Shown here in pieces: positions 25,572 to 33,463 of a stretch of DNA of 64,000 nt; within the stretch, counting starts at the first letter, position 1, and the number at the start of each line of letters is the position of its first letter. The DNA is from VXNE01 sp965217825. GTDB taxonomy: Bacteria; Pseudomonadota; Gammaproteobacteria; Pseudomonadales; Azotimanducaceae. The notes under the pieces are model-generated. The model made no database searches and was not told where the DNA came from. It saw only the letters and a program-made list of their open reading frames with translations. Location: the NCBI GenBank assembly GCA_965217825.1, contig OZ244571.1, forward strand, positions 372,001-436,000, written 5' to 3'. The translations under genes were made by a program, and so were the position numbers.

Positions 25572-27342
25572 AGATCAGCCTCCTTATGATCGCCCAGCCT
25601 TGCGGCATGATCGCCCTTAGGTCAACAAGCCGGGATTCTACCGGACCCGGTCGCCCAACATCGGAGATGAGCACGGATTTCATCTTGCCTGCCCGACGAT
25701 TGCTTCCACACGCGCGGCAGCTAGCAGACTTCCCGGGAGACTTCGGCTTAACGTGGCGCGTTGATTTGTAGTTGATCTCGATCGTCCGCAGCGTGGGCTT
25801 AGGCCGCCCCGATGCCCAGTTAAGGGTTGCTTGTAGCGCCAGGCCAGCGGCGAGTAGCGGTGACGCACCGTTGAACGGTACGAACGGGTCGTCGCAACCT
25901 CGTCCAACGCGGATTTCGGTCTGCTCCCGTTTTGCTGGCACAAACGCCGCTCGCGTACCGAGCGACTTCCAGCAACGAAGGCACCCCTGCTTTTGTGAAG
26001 ACAACGTGAATGATTGAACAGCCAACCCGTTTCCCACAATCCAGGAGAAGATCACCGGTGCACTCTCTGCTGCCAAGAATCGAGAGTTTAAGGCTTCGGA
26101 GAGCTGCTCCTCTCCTGTTGCGTCAATGACAAGGTCGAAATCTCGAAGGTTCAGGTCCAGCACCGAGCCGACCACCGGACGCACGTCCAGGCCAGGTAGT
26201 GACCGCTGTAAGTCCGCTGCAGTGCGCTCCGCTTTCGGTCGCAACAACCCCTCGAAACCCTGTCGATGTCTACCTATATTCCCAGGTCTTAGGTAATCGG
26301 GGTCCACAACGAACAACGTCCCCGAGCCAAGACCAGCGCCCGCACGCGCCAAGGCGTGTGCGAGATGGCCCCCGATCGCACCACATCCCGCAAGGACCAC
26401 ACGTTTCCCGAGTAGGGGTTCCTCGCCTTCGCGCAGGTTTCGCCGTACAAGATGCTCGCTGTCAATTCGTATTGGCATGTACCGATCGATCTTGATGCGT
26501 GCCGACTGCTTTTCGATCAGATCCACAAACCTTTTTGCGCGCCGAAACTTCACTTGACCGATGGTCGGCGGCACTCGGAAACTAACGCCGAACCATTCCG
26601 GTTCTGCCTGAAAAACCAAGAATATTCGATGGACATGAAGGCTGTTCAGACCTCCCAACGCTGCCCGAAGCGAACGCGCCAGTTCCGGAGAGTGCGCCGA
26701 GAACCAGTGAAATAGCTGATGGAGGGTGTTCGGTGGCCAGTACCGTCCGTCAGCGGGCGGTGTCCGAGTGGATGGAATCAAGATGGCCGTTTGAAGCGCC
26801 TTTTTGGCGGGCGAATAGGCAGCATATTTCTCTAAGGCTTCCTGCTGCGGATCGATCAGAATCTCGATCTCTCGATCGGCCAAACTGAGCACAGCCAAGT
26901 CTAGCGTTTGCTGTGACTCGTACCGTTCCGCGTCGACAAGTACCGGCTTCCCTTGCCAGTAATATCCAAACTCTTGATCCACGTCGCCCAGCACGTTGCC
27001 GTGCCGGATGTCGTTTAGTGTGCTGGCGGCGCAATCAAGGCAGTGCAATACCTGCCGGTGCGCATCATACCGGTCGATGAACGCGAAGCCGCTAACGGCA
27101 TAGCAGACAACATTGTGCGCAACGACGTGATTACACGTTTCGGGGACCCATGTCGGGCGGTCAAGAAGCCGAATGATCGGCAGGTGCTGCAGCTCGAGAT
27201 CCGAGAATTCGACCTGCACCGAAACCGACTCACTACCCACCTGCAACGACCCCGAGTACGTGACCGGGCGAATTGTGCCCGCTTGCTCAAACCCCCGAGC
27301 CAGTAGCGCGTCGTGAATCGCATCGAACGGGATGTCCGTCAT
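25534..27342 (-). CDS. cap2: CBASS Cap2, E2-E1 fusion ligase
   Basis: 602 residues. The N-terminal half is an E2-like domain (candidate Cys in HNVVCYAVSGFAF and HCLDCAAS); the C-terminal half is a ThiF/E1 adenylation domain with the nucleotide loop VVLAGCGAIGGHLAHALA, the NIGRHRQG arginine segment, DLVIDATGEEQLSEALN, a CLRC pair and a likely catalytic cysteine in VGRGCDDPFVPF. Cap2 conjugates the C-terminus of the CD-NTase to a target and so primes it. The ATG overlaps the CD-NTase stop (ATGA). No JAB-type Cap3 follows. Confidence 0.88.
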   Translation of the reverse strand: MTDIPFDAIHDALLARGFEQAGTIRPVTYSGSLQVGSESVSVQVEFSDLELQHLPIIRLLDRPTWVPETCNHVVAHNVVCYAVSGFAFIDRYDAHRQVLHCLDCAASTLNDIRHGNVLGDVDQEFGYYWQGKPVLVDAERYESQQTLDLAVLSLADREIEILIDPQQEALEKYAAYSPAKKALQTAILIPSTRTPPADGRYWPPNTLHQLFHWFSAHSPELARSLRAALGGLNSLHVHRIFLVFQAEPEWFGVSFRVPPTIGQVKFRRAKRFVDLIEKQSARIKIDRYMPIRIDSEHLVRRNLREGEEPLLGKRVVLAGCGAIGGHLAHALARAGAGLGSGTLFVVDPDYLRPGNIGRHRQGFEGLLRPKAERTAADLQRSLPGLDVRPVVGSVLDLNLRDFDLVIDATGEEQLSEALNSRFLAAESAPVIFSWIVGNGLAVQSFTLSSQKQGCLRCWKSLGTRAAFVPAKREQTEIRVGRGCDDPFVPFNGASPLLAAGLALQATLNWASGRPKPTLRTIEINYKSTRHVKPKSPGKSASCRACGSNRRAGKMKSVLISDVGRPGPVESRLVDLRAIMPQGWAIIRRLIYGFMSGRSGRHP

Positions 27343-28505
27343 CCGGACTGGCGTCGCCCGACGAACGGAGCAGCCGATATGACTCGTGGCGCCCTCGCGC
27401 GAACTGGAGCCTCAGGGGTCTCAACACGGATTCGATCCAGCCGATTTGGGAAACGGGGTCCAAAGCTATCCTGGAGACGACGGCAGATTTCCTCTCGAGT
27501 ATGACGTCCGTACACACACGCCGATAGCACGTCGTGTAAGTCGCGAATGCGTTGGATCAGCGTAGCGCGCAGCCCATCCTCGTCGAGGCGTTTCGTAAGA
27601 TCTTCACCTGGTATCGCCGGTATCTCCACGCTACCCCGCAGCATATCTGGAACTCGCGAACAGACCTGAATCAGCGCGAGATCATCCCGGCCATCAATTT
27701 TTTGATTGAGCGTCGCATCTACCAATGCCATGATCAAGATCGATTTTGGATCGCTATTCGGCCAGTTCTGATGGTCTCGCCAAGCCTTCAAGTACCGCAT
27801 CAATCGACGCAGTTGCTCAGATTTCAGACGGACCTGCATCAGCACCCAATCTCGAATCGGGCGAGGATCTGACTCGATCCACCCCTTCGTCTTGTGGGCC
27901 ATCCAAACGCGAGCGGGCATAGCATCCCACGTGTCGTCAAAATCGCTGCCAGCGTAGTACTCCCTAAAGGAAGTTGCCGACTTGGCGAGTCTGAATCGGG
28001 CTTCGGCGATCCGTCGAAACTCGTCGTCGGGAATGCTGTAGATCGGCATGTCAACATGCTTATCGTGCGCAATAATGAGCCGTGTACAGTTCGGGTTGCT
28101 GGAATCTACGGACCAGCTTCGGCTGATCGCAAGGTCCGTAAGGATCGCCTCCAGTGTATCGATCAGTAGATCGCTGACGAGATCAGGCGAGCCCGTGTCC
28201 TCGCAGAAGCTCAACGGCACGTACAGGCCATCATCGAGGTCGGCCTGCTGTCGCGGGGGGTAGGCGGGCGCATTGACGGTGCCGTACGCGACGGAGCCTT
28301 GCGTGATGAACTTCGGTGCAATGTCGGCTGCGGTATCGACACCTGCCGACCGGAGCCGAGCAGCGATTTGCGACCGAACGTGGGCGCGAATAGTCGTCCG
28401 TGCGGCCATCAACTGGTCCCGATCAGCGGGTGAGAGGGATATTCGCTCCTCGTAGCAGTCGTTACTGGTAGCGTGAAAAAGAGCATGTAGGTTAAGCGTG
28501 TTCAT
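27339..28505 (-). CDS. CBASS CD-NTase, DncV-like
   Basis: 388 residues starting at the ATG that gives MNTLNLHALFHATSNDCYEE, 14 bases inside the end of capV. Nucleotidyltransferase motifs: FITQGSVAYGTVNAP (Gly70-Ser71), QQADLDDGLYVPL with Asp89 and Asp91, and a third acidic residue in HVDMPIYSIPDDEF. This spacing is that of DncV, which makes 3',3'-cGAMP upon phage infection; the product here is inferred. The protein ends in glycine (VGRRQSG), as expected for a substrate of Cap2 conjugation. Confidence 0.9.
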   Translation of the reverse strand: MNTLNLHALFHATSNDCYEERISLSPADRDQLMAARTTIRAHVRSQIAARLRSAGVDTAADIAPKFITQGSVAYGTVNAPAYPPRQQADLDDGLYVPLSFCEDTGSPDLVSDLLIDTLEAILTDLAISRSWSVDSSNPNCTRLIIAHDKHVDMPIYSIPDDEFRRIAEARFRLAKSATSFREYYAGSDFDDTWDAMPARVWMAHKTKGWIESDPRPIRDWVLMQVRLKSEQLRRLMRYLKAWRDHQNWPNSDPKSILIMALVDATLNQKIDGRDDLALIQVCSRVPDMLRGSVEIPAIPGEDLTKRLDEDGLRATLIQRIRDLHDVLSACVYGRHTREEICRRLQDSFGPRFPNRLDRIRVETPEAPVRARAPRVISAAPFVGRRQSG

Positions 28506-29601
28506 ATGCAAACTCGGAAGATTCAGAATGAGATCCGTAAAAGAACTGGATTGGTGCCGGCTCATGCGTGGCGATTGCGTCGAACTTCGGGTCGCCGACG
28601 AATTCCTGGCCAGTCCTGGCCGCCGCGGCGAGAAGCGTCTCAACGGCAGCCGGCGAAATTGAATTCAAGCGTTCGATATCGCGAGAGCGTTCGGTGTCGA
28701 TTTGCGAATCGACATTCGTGTAATGATCGCGGCAACGATGCTGGAGCAGGTTGTGAACAAATGCCTCCTGCGCAGAAATCGTCAAATCGAAGAGTTGCGG
28801 GCCCCACCTCAGGACACCGAGATCGAGGGCTGTAGCGGCCATCGCGTTGCGGAGGCCAGGCATGCCACCAAGTAAATTCCACACGGTTCCACCACGCGAC
28901 CTGACATTGCGGCCCACACTCGCCGTGCCGATCGCGACAATGTGAATATCCGAGGTCTGCCGCCCGAAAAACACTTCCGCCTCGTGTAGGCCGCACAACC
29001 CCGGGTGGTTTGCGACTAGCCCCCCGTCCACATACAGGCGAGAGTCCGGCCCACGGAAAACAGGAAAGTAAGTGGGGGCGGCCGCAGTCGCAAGAGCCAC
29101 GTGAACGAGCTGCCGCCGGTAGTCAATTCTCAGGCTAGGATGATGCGGCGTCTTGAACATGACCGGAGATCCGGCCGAGGCATCGAGCGCCGGAATAACA
29201 ACCGGATGAGCAAGATCACCCAGAGTCGCATCGCCGAAGGTTTCAGCGAGCACGTTGCGCAACGGTTCCACCGCATGCTTGGCTCTCAGCCACGAAGACA
29301 ACCGTCGCGTCACCGGCCGCGCGAATATTTCTTCCCGCTTCTCCGTAATCAGGTCAAGGAGCACGGAGGCAGGGCGCTCGAGCGCAAGTCCGAGCGCCAA
29401 GATGCCGCCAATGGATGTTCCGCATAGGAGATCGAATCGGCGAGCGATCGGTCCACCAAGATGCTGTTCCATGATCTCGAGAATCCGAGCCGTGTGGATG
29501 CCTCGGATCCCGCCCCCCGAGAGGCAAAGAACGTGGAATGGGCGGTTGTGACTCTCAAGCCCCGCAGAAGATTTTCGAAGGCTGCTTGCAGCTGTGTTCA
29601 C
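28492..29601 (-). CDS. capV: CBASS effector, patatin-like phospholipase CapV
   Basis: 369 residues from a GTG start. The patatin fold is shown by the oxyanion loop GGGIRG (residues 29-34), the nucleophile elbow GTSIGG with Ser63, and the second catalytic residue Asp192 in YVDGGLVANHPG. CapV enzymes are switched on by cyclic GMP-AMP and destroy the cell membrane, killing the infected cell. It is the first gene of the operon and is 26 nt from a strong predicted transcription start. Confidence 0.9.
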   Translation of the reverse strand: MNTAASSLRKSSAGLESHNRPFHVLCLSGGGIRGIHTARILEIMEQHLGGPIARRFDLLCGTSIGGILALGLALERPASVLLDLITEKREEIFARPVTRRLSSWLRAKHAVEPLRNVLAETFGDATLGDLAHPVVIPALDASAGSPVMFKTPHHPSLRIDYRRQLVHVALATAAAPTYFPVFRGPDSRLYVDGGLVANHPGLCGLHEAEVFFGRQTSDIHIVAIGTASVGRNVRSRGGTVWNLLGGMPGLRNAMAATALDLGVLRWGPQLFDLTISAQEAFVHNLLQHRCRDHYTNVDSQIDTERSRDIERLNSISPAAVETLLAAAARTGQEFVGDPKFDAIATHEPAPIQFFYGSHSESSEFAYEHA

Positions 29602-29614
29602 CGAACCGCTTCAA

Positions 29615-29675
29615 GTGTAAAACGAAGTGTAAAATAATATTACTGTCACGCGGCCGTGTCAAACTATGTGTAAAA
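29615..29675 (+). promoter_or_regulatory. three GTGTAAAA direct repeats between divergent operons
   Basis: GTGTAAAA occurs at 29615-29622, 29627-29634 and 29668-29675. The first two are 12 bases apart. They flank and overlap the CBASS promoter and lie upstream of the divergent TIGR04255-like gene. Repeats in such a place are probable binding sites for a regulator, perhaps the HTH protein at 30512. Confidence 0.5.
29634..29662 (-). promoter_or_regulatory. promoter of the CBASS operon
   Basis: On the minus strand TTGACA (29662-29657), a 17-base spacer, and TATTAT (29639-29634) form a near-consensus sigma-70 promoter. The predicted start near 29627 lies within one copy of a GTGTAAAA repeat, which could act as an operator. 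Confidence 0.75.
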
Positions 29676-29705
29676 TGGCCTCCTAGGAGCCCCGAAGGAG
29701 ACGCC

Positions 29706-30515
29706 ATGACTGATCGACTGGGCGCGTGGAGCAACGCGCCGCTTGCCTACGCGTTAGCTGAAGTCCGAACTGAGCGTCTTTCCGACATCGAGGAGTACCA
29801 ACCCAAACTCGCCGGCAGGCTTCGGGAGTCGTATCCGATTCAGCGAACGACGAAAACAATGAACGTCATCTCCTCGAGGACACAGCTCGTGGTTGAGCCG
29901 TCCCCCGACACCGCCTGGGAATACGCAACACCAGACAATCGGGTCGCAGTGATCCTGCGCGCCAATGGTCTTGTTCTGCACGCAACAAGGTACGAAGACT
30001 CAAGGACCTTCCTAACGCAGCTTGACGATGTGGTCGAGGCGTTTGCGGAAGAAGTCCCATCGGTCTACGTCAATCGCCTCGGTCTTCGCTACATCGATTT
30101 CGTTCTACCCAGACGCGGAGAGGTTCCTGAGGATTATGTCGACGAACGACTCAATCCCGATCTTGGACTCAGCGATAAGACCGAAAGGGTCACGACCACA
30201 AGTATGAGCGTGTACCAGATGGCACCTGACATCGTGCTGAACCTAAGGTATACACGAGCACACGGACAACCCGAGCTGCCACCAGACCTAGGCGTACTTT
30301 CGTTAGACAAGTCCCCGCTAATGACGGACGGCGTTCCTGATGGCCGACCGACGGCAGTTCTCGATGTTGACTGCCAACATACGCATGCGCCTATTCAACG
30401 ACTGGAGCCAGGCCTCGAGAGTGATCGATTTGCGTCCGTCTATAAGATTTCTTTCGATGCGTTCATGATTGCAATTACCGATCACGCTCGGAAAGTTTGG
30501 GGGGCAAGAACATGA
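29706..30515 (+). CDS. TIGR04255-like family protein
   Basis: 269 residues from the ATG preceded by GAAGGAG. The opening LGAWSNAPLAYALAEVRTER, the central SRTQLVVEPSPDTAWEYA and YVNRLGLRYIDFVLP followed by HARKVWG at the end follow the TIGR04255 pattern, a sporadically distributed family of unknown function often found in mobile or defence regions. No catalytic motif is evident. Its stop overlaps the next start (ATGA), the first of three coupled genes. Confidence 0.65.
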   Translation: MTDRLGAWSNAPLAYALAEVRTERLSDIEEYQPKLAGRLRESYPIQRTTKTMNVISSRTQLVVEPSPDTAWEYATPDNRVAVILRANGLVLHATRYEDSRTFLTQLDDVVEAFAEEVPSVYVNRLGLRYIDFVLPRRGEVPEDYVDERLNPDLGLSDKTERVTTTSMSVYQMAPDIVLNLRYTRAHGQPELPPDLGVLSLDKSPLMTDGVPDGRPTAVLDVDCQHTHAPIQRLEPGLESDRFASVYKISFDAFMIAITDHARKVWGART

Positions 30516-31273
30516 GCTATTCCTCAGTTTTGGGTCCAATTCCTGATCAATCGGGAGCCCGTCTGGCCTGGACGAGCCGCGACGAAGGCGTTTCGTCGGA
30601 ACACCGGACCGATTGGCGGGATATCTGGTCGGAGGTGCTTCGTACTCGTGCGGTTAAGGACTTGCCACAGAGCACTGGGTCTTGGCTCGTTTGCATTACG
30701 TTCGAGGCCATACCCGTTTCCGCTTCGTATTTTGGGACTACTACTAAAGAATTGCTGACCACTATAGAAGTTGCATTCGGTAGGTCCGCAACGAATCTGG
30801 CAAGAATCTTGCGGGTCTCGCGTCCGATGATCTACCACTACCGCAAGGGCATGGAACCGACAGCGGAGAACAAACGTCGACTGCAGGCTTTGGCAGATTT
30901 TACGACCGATTGGACATCTCTGATTGATCAGTCGTTTGAAGTAGAGCTCAAGACCGTGCAGCCCGATGGCAGGTCACTGCTTGATCTTCTTTCGGCCACA
31001 GAATTGGACTTCGTTGCGTTGCGTCGTGCAATTCATAGGAGCCTTGAAGGCAGACGAAGAGACAGGGCACTTAGACGACAGCTAGCCCACGAATTGACTC
31101 GCGATGAAACCATTGAGGCAAGACGAGACATCGTTCGTGAGCGCCATGTCTCAGGGAAGGCTGTCTACGTCGGCGATCCGGATAGCCCCGGCAAGCTCAT
31201 TCAGATGCTTCCTGATGGACGCCGAGTCCGTGGGCAGATGGCGAACCGAGAGTTTGTGCCGGATGAGAAATGA
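30512..31273 (+). CDS. HTH-containing protein, middle gene of a three-gene operon
   Basis: 253 residues from the ATG that overlaps the previous stop. A helix-turn-helix is visible around residues 85-125: FGRSATNLARILRVSRPMIY then HYRKGMEPTAENKRRLQALA, an XRE-like pattern. The N-terminal part is unrecognised and the C-terminus is basic and charged. It could be the DNA-binding antitoxin-like partner of the zeta-like protein encoded next (ATGA overlap at 31270) or a regulator of the island. Function is inferred only from the HTH and context. Confidence 0.6.
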   Translation: MSYSSVLGPIPDQSGARLAWTSRDEGVSSEHRTDWRDIWSEVLRTRAVKDLPQSTGSWLVCITFEAIPVSASYFGTTTKELLTTIEVAFGRSATNLARILRVSRPMIYHYRKGMEPTAENKRRLQALADFTTDWTSLIDQSFEVELKTVQPDGRSLLDLLSATELDFVALRRAIHRSLEGRRRDRALRRQLAHELTRDETIEARRDIVRERHVSGKAVYVGDPDSPGKLIQMLPDGRRVRGQMANREFVPDEK

Positions 31274-31920
31274 ACGATGCTATCAGGAGAATCATTGCCG
31301 GCGACGACCCGGTGTTTCTCCTGATCGCAGGCCCAAACGGTGCCAGCAAGACCACGTTTACCGAGAAACGGCTAAAGCCCATAGGCCTTCCCTGTATCGA
31401 CCCGGATGCTGTTGCCCAAGAACTCCTTCGGAGACACGCGCAAACGCGGGGGGAGGCGATTCAAGCCACTATCGAAGCGACTCGCCGCGTGCGGGAGCAC
31501 CTTCTAGAAGCCCGCTCAGTCGCCCTCGAAACGGTCTTCTCGGATACCCAGGGACACAAGCTCGACCTGCTGGATGAAGCACGCGATGCTGGATTCAAGA
31601 CAGTTCTCGTTTTCATTGGCGTGGACTCACCCGAGATCTGTATTGCGCGGGTGCTGGACCGCGTTGAACTCGGTGGACATGACGTACCCGATGATGTGAT
31701 TCGCGATCGATTTCCGCGCTGCTTCGAAAATCTTCGGAATGCGCTGCCCAAAGTCGACCTCGCAATTTTGATCGACAACAGCGGATGCTATGGGCCCGAA
31801 GCGCCCGTGGACGGTAGCCGTCACTACATCTTCGGCGTCGTCGAAACTGGCGGCGTCACAGAGATCAAAGAGTCCGTCCCGAACTGGTTCGAGAGGTTTC
31901 AGATTGCGGATATCATCTGA
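31270..31920 (+). CDS. zeta-toxin-like P-loop protein
   Basis: 216 residues. P-loop FLLIAGPNGASKTTFTEK (residues 16-33) with Ser26 in place of the usual Gly before Lys27, then IDPDAVAQELLRR and a Glu-containing SVALETVFSDTQGHKLDLL, the pattern of zeta-toxin/UDP-GlcNAc-kinase-like ATPases. Zeta toxins phosphorylate UDP-activated sugars and block wall synthesis. The gene is translationally coupled to the HTH protein and ends directly at the right-hand argH repeat. Toxin function is not proven, and relatives include harmless AAA proteins. Confidence 0.65.
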   Translation: MNDAIRRIIAGDDPVFLLIAGPNGASKTTFTEKRLKPIGLPCIDPDAVAQELLRRHAQTRGEAIQATIEATRRVREHLLEARSVALETVFSDTQGHKLDLLDEARDAGFKTVLVFIGVDSPEICIARVLDRVELGGHDVPDDVIRDRFPRCFENLRNALPKVDLAILIDNSGCYGPEAPVDGSRHYIFGVVETGGVTEIKESVPNWFERFQIADII

Positions 31921-31928
31921 TGGATGTC

Positions 31929-32028
31929 CTGTCGCTCGAAGGGTCGTTGGCGGCGCGCGATCATCCGGGCGGTACCGCACCGAACCAGGTGGCGGCGGCC
32001 GCGAGGAAAGCGCGCGAACGTATCTGAG
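31929..32028 (+). repeat. right direct repeat: second copy of the argH 3' end
   Basis: A 100-base near-identical copy of 25305-25404. Just upstream, 31920-31928 still resembles argH (ATGGATGTC against GTGGACGTG) with changes mostly at third codon positions, so the repeat borders fade out gradually as between alleles of different strains. Confidence 0.9.
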
Positions 32029-32112
32029 CGCCCCGCAAGCATCGCCTTGTGCCCGGCTGCGGGCTGTCGAGGGGTGGCTTATACTGCGATCCCCGATACC
32101 GAGAGGACATCC

Positions 32113-32259
32113 ATGCGCTGGGCCTTCGTCGCAGCGATGTGCATGATGGTCGCCATGTGCGGCCAGAAAGGCCCACTGAACCTGCCCGAAGAACAAGCAC
32201 GTGTCGCCGCATGTTCAGTCGAACCGACAATGCACTCCACGTTGAAGATGTCTGTCTGA
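32113..32259 (+). CDS. lptM: LptM-type small lipoprotein
   Basis: 48 residues: a short signal (MRWAFVAAMCMMVAM) then the lipobox cysteine in CGQKGPLNLPEE, the diagnostic motif of LptM/YifL. LptM helps mature the LPS transport protein LptD in the outer membrane. It stands just before lysA, as in many gammaproteobacteria, and its last 49 bases overlap the lysA start in another frame, so the two are coupled. Confidence 0.85.
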   Translation: MRWAFVAAMCMMVAMCGQKGPLNLPEEQARVAACSVEPTMHSTLKMSV

Positions 32260-33461
32260 CCGACATCGCCGACGCCGTTGGAACGCCGGCGTACGTTTAC
32301 TCCCAAGGGGTTATCGAGCAACGTTACTCCCGCCTGACCCAGGCGCTGGACGGTTGCAGCATCTGTTACGCGGTAAAGGCCAACGCCAATATCGCCATCC
32401 TCAAACTGATGCACAGCCTCGGCGCCGGGTTTGACATCGTTTCCGGCGGCGAACTTGAGCGCGTGCTGCTCGCGGGAGGCGCGGCGGAACGTGTCGTCTT
32501 TTCGGGCGTCGGCAAGTCCGTCGCCGATATCGATTTCGCCATCAAGGCGGGGATCGGATGCTTCAACGTCGAAAGCGCGCAGGAACTCGACCGGCTCGAA
32601 GCTCGGGCGAGATTGCTTTCGAGCGTTGCGCCGGTTTCCGTGCGCGTGAATCCGGATGTCGATGCCCAGACGCATCCTTACATCTCCACCGGCCTGAAAC
32701 AGAACAAGTTCGGCGTGCCCGAAATGCAGGCACTCGACATGTATCGCCGCGCGGCCGCGTCGGACGCACTCGACGTGCGCGGGATCGATTGTCATATCGG
32801 TTCACAGATCGAGGACTCCGCGCCCTACATCGCCGCCCGGGATCGCCTGTTCCGCATTGTCGATACATTGTCGAGCGAAGGGATCGACCTTGAGCACCTC
32901 AACCTCGGCGGCGGCTTCAGCATCCGCTACCGGGATGAATCCGATTTCGACGTCGAAGGATTCAGCCGAGACGTGGCCTCGGAGGTCGCGGCGCGCGGCC
33001 TGACCCTGGTGATCGAACCAGGCCGCTATCTCGTTGCGGACGCTGGCGTGCTCCTCACCCGCGTGGAGTACCTGAAGCCGGCCCCTGACGAGGGCTACCG
33101 AAATTTCGCGGTGGTGGACGCGGCGATGAACGACCTCATGCGGCCGGCGCTCTATCAGGCCTGGCACCGCGTCGAACCGGTCATCGCCTCTTCGGCGGCA
33201 CGGCGACGATGGGACGTCGTCGGACCTGTATGCGAGACAGGGGATTTCCTCGCGATCGATCGCGACCTTGCCATCGAAGAGGACGCGTTGCTGGCCATCT
33301 TCGCGGCGGGCGCCTACGGCATGGTGCTCGCGTCCAACTACAACAGCCGTTCCCGGCCACCCGAGGTGCTTGTCCACGGCGATGCATTCCGCGTCGTCCG
33401 GCGGCGCGAAACCGTGAGAGATCAACTGGGGACTGAAAGCGACCAGTCCGGCAAAGCGTAA
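32211..33461 (+). CDS. lysA: diaminopimelate decarboxylase
   Basis: 416 residues from the ATG giving MFSRTDNALHVEDVCLTDIA. PLP-dependent alanine-racemase-like barrel: YAVKANANIAILKLM with the Schiff-base Lys, DCHIGSQIEDSAPY, LNLGGGFSIRY, EPGRYLVADAGVLLTRVEY, and GPVCETGDFLA with the active-site Cys from the partner subunit. It makes lysine from meso-diaminopimelate. Co-transcribed with lptM. Confidence 0.94.
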   Translation: MFSRTDNALHVEDVCLTDIADAVGTPAYVYSQGVIEQRYSRLTQALDGCSICYAVKANANIAILKLMHSLGAGFDIVSGGELERVLLAGGAAERVVFSGVGKSVADIDFAIKAGIGCFNVESAQELDRLEARARLLSSVAPVSVRVNPDVDAQTHPYISTGLKQNKFGVPEMQALDMYRRAAASDALDVRGIDCHIGSQIEDSAPYIAARDRLFRIVDTLSSEGIDLEHLNLGGGFSIRYRDESDFDVEGFSRDVASEVAARGLTLVIEPGRYLVADAGVLLTRVEYLKPAPDEGYRNFAVVDAAMNDLMRPALYQAWHRVEPVIASSAARRRWDVVGPVCETGDFLAIDRDLAIEEDALLAIFAAGAYGMVLASNYNSRSRPPEVLVHGDAFRVVRRRETVRDQLGTESDQSGKA

Positions 33462-33463
33462 GA

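Larger units (their letters stand above)
25405..31928. mobile_element. defence island inserted at the argH 3' end
   Basis: A 6.5-kb segment bounded by 100-bp near-identical copies of the argH 3' end. It carries two divergent operons: capV, CD-NTase and cap2 on the minus strand, and TIGR04255-like, HTH and zeta-like genes on the plus strand. By eye its G+C content is lower than in the flanking haem and lysine genes. No integrase, transposase or relaxase is present, so it must have moved by enzymes supplied elsewhere or lost its own. Confidence 0.8.
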
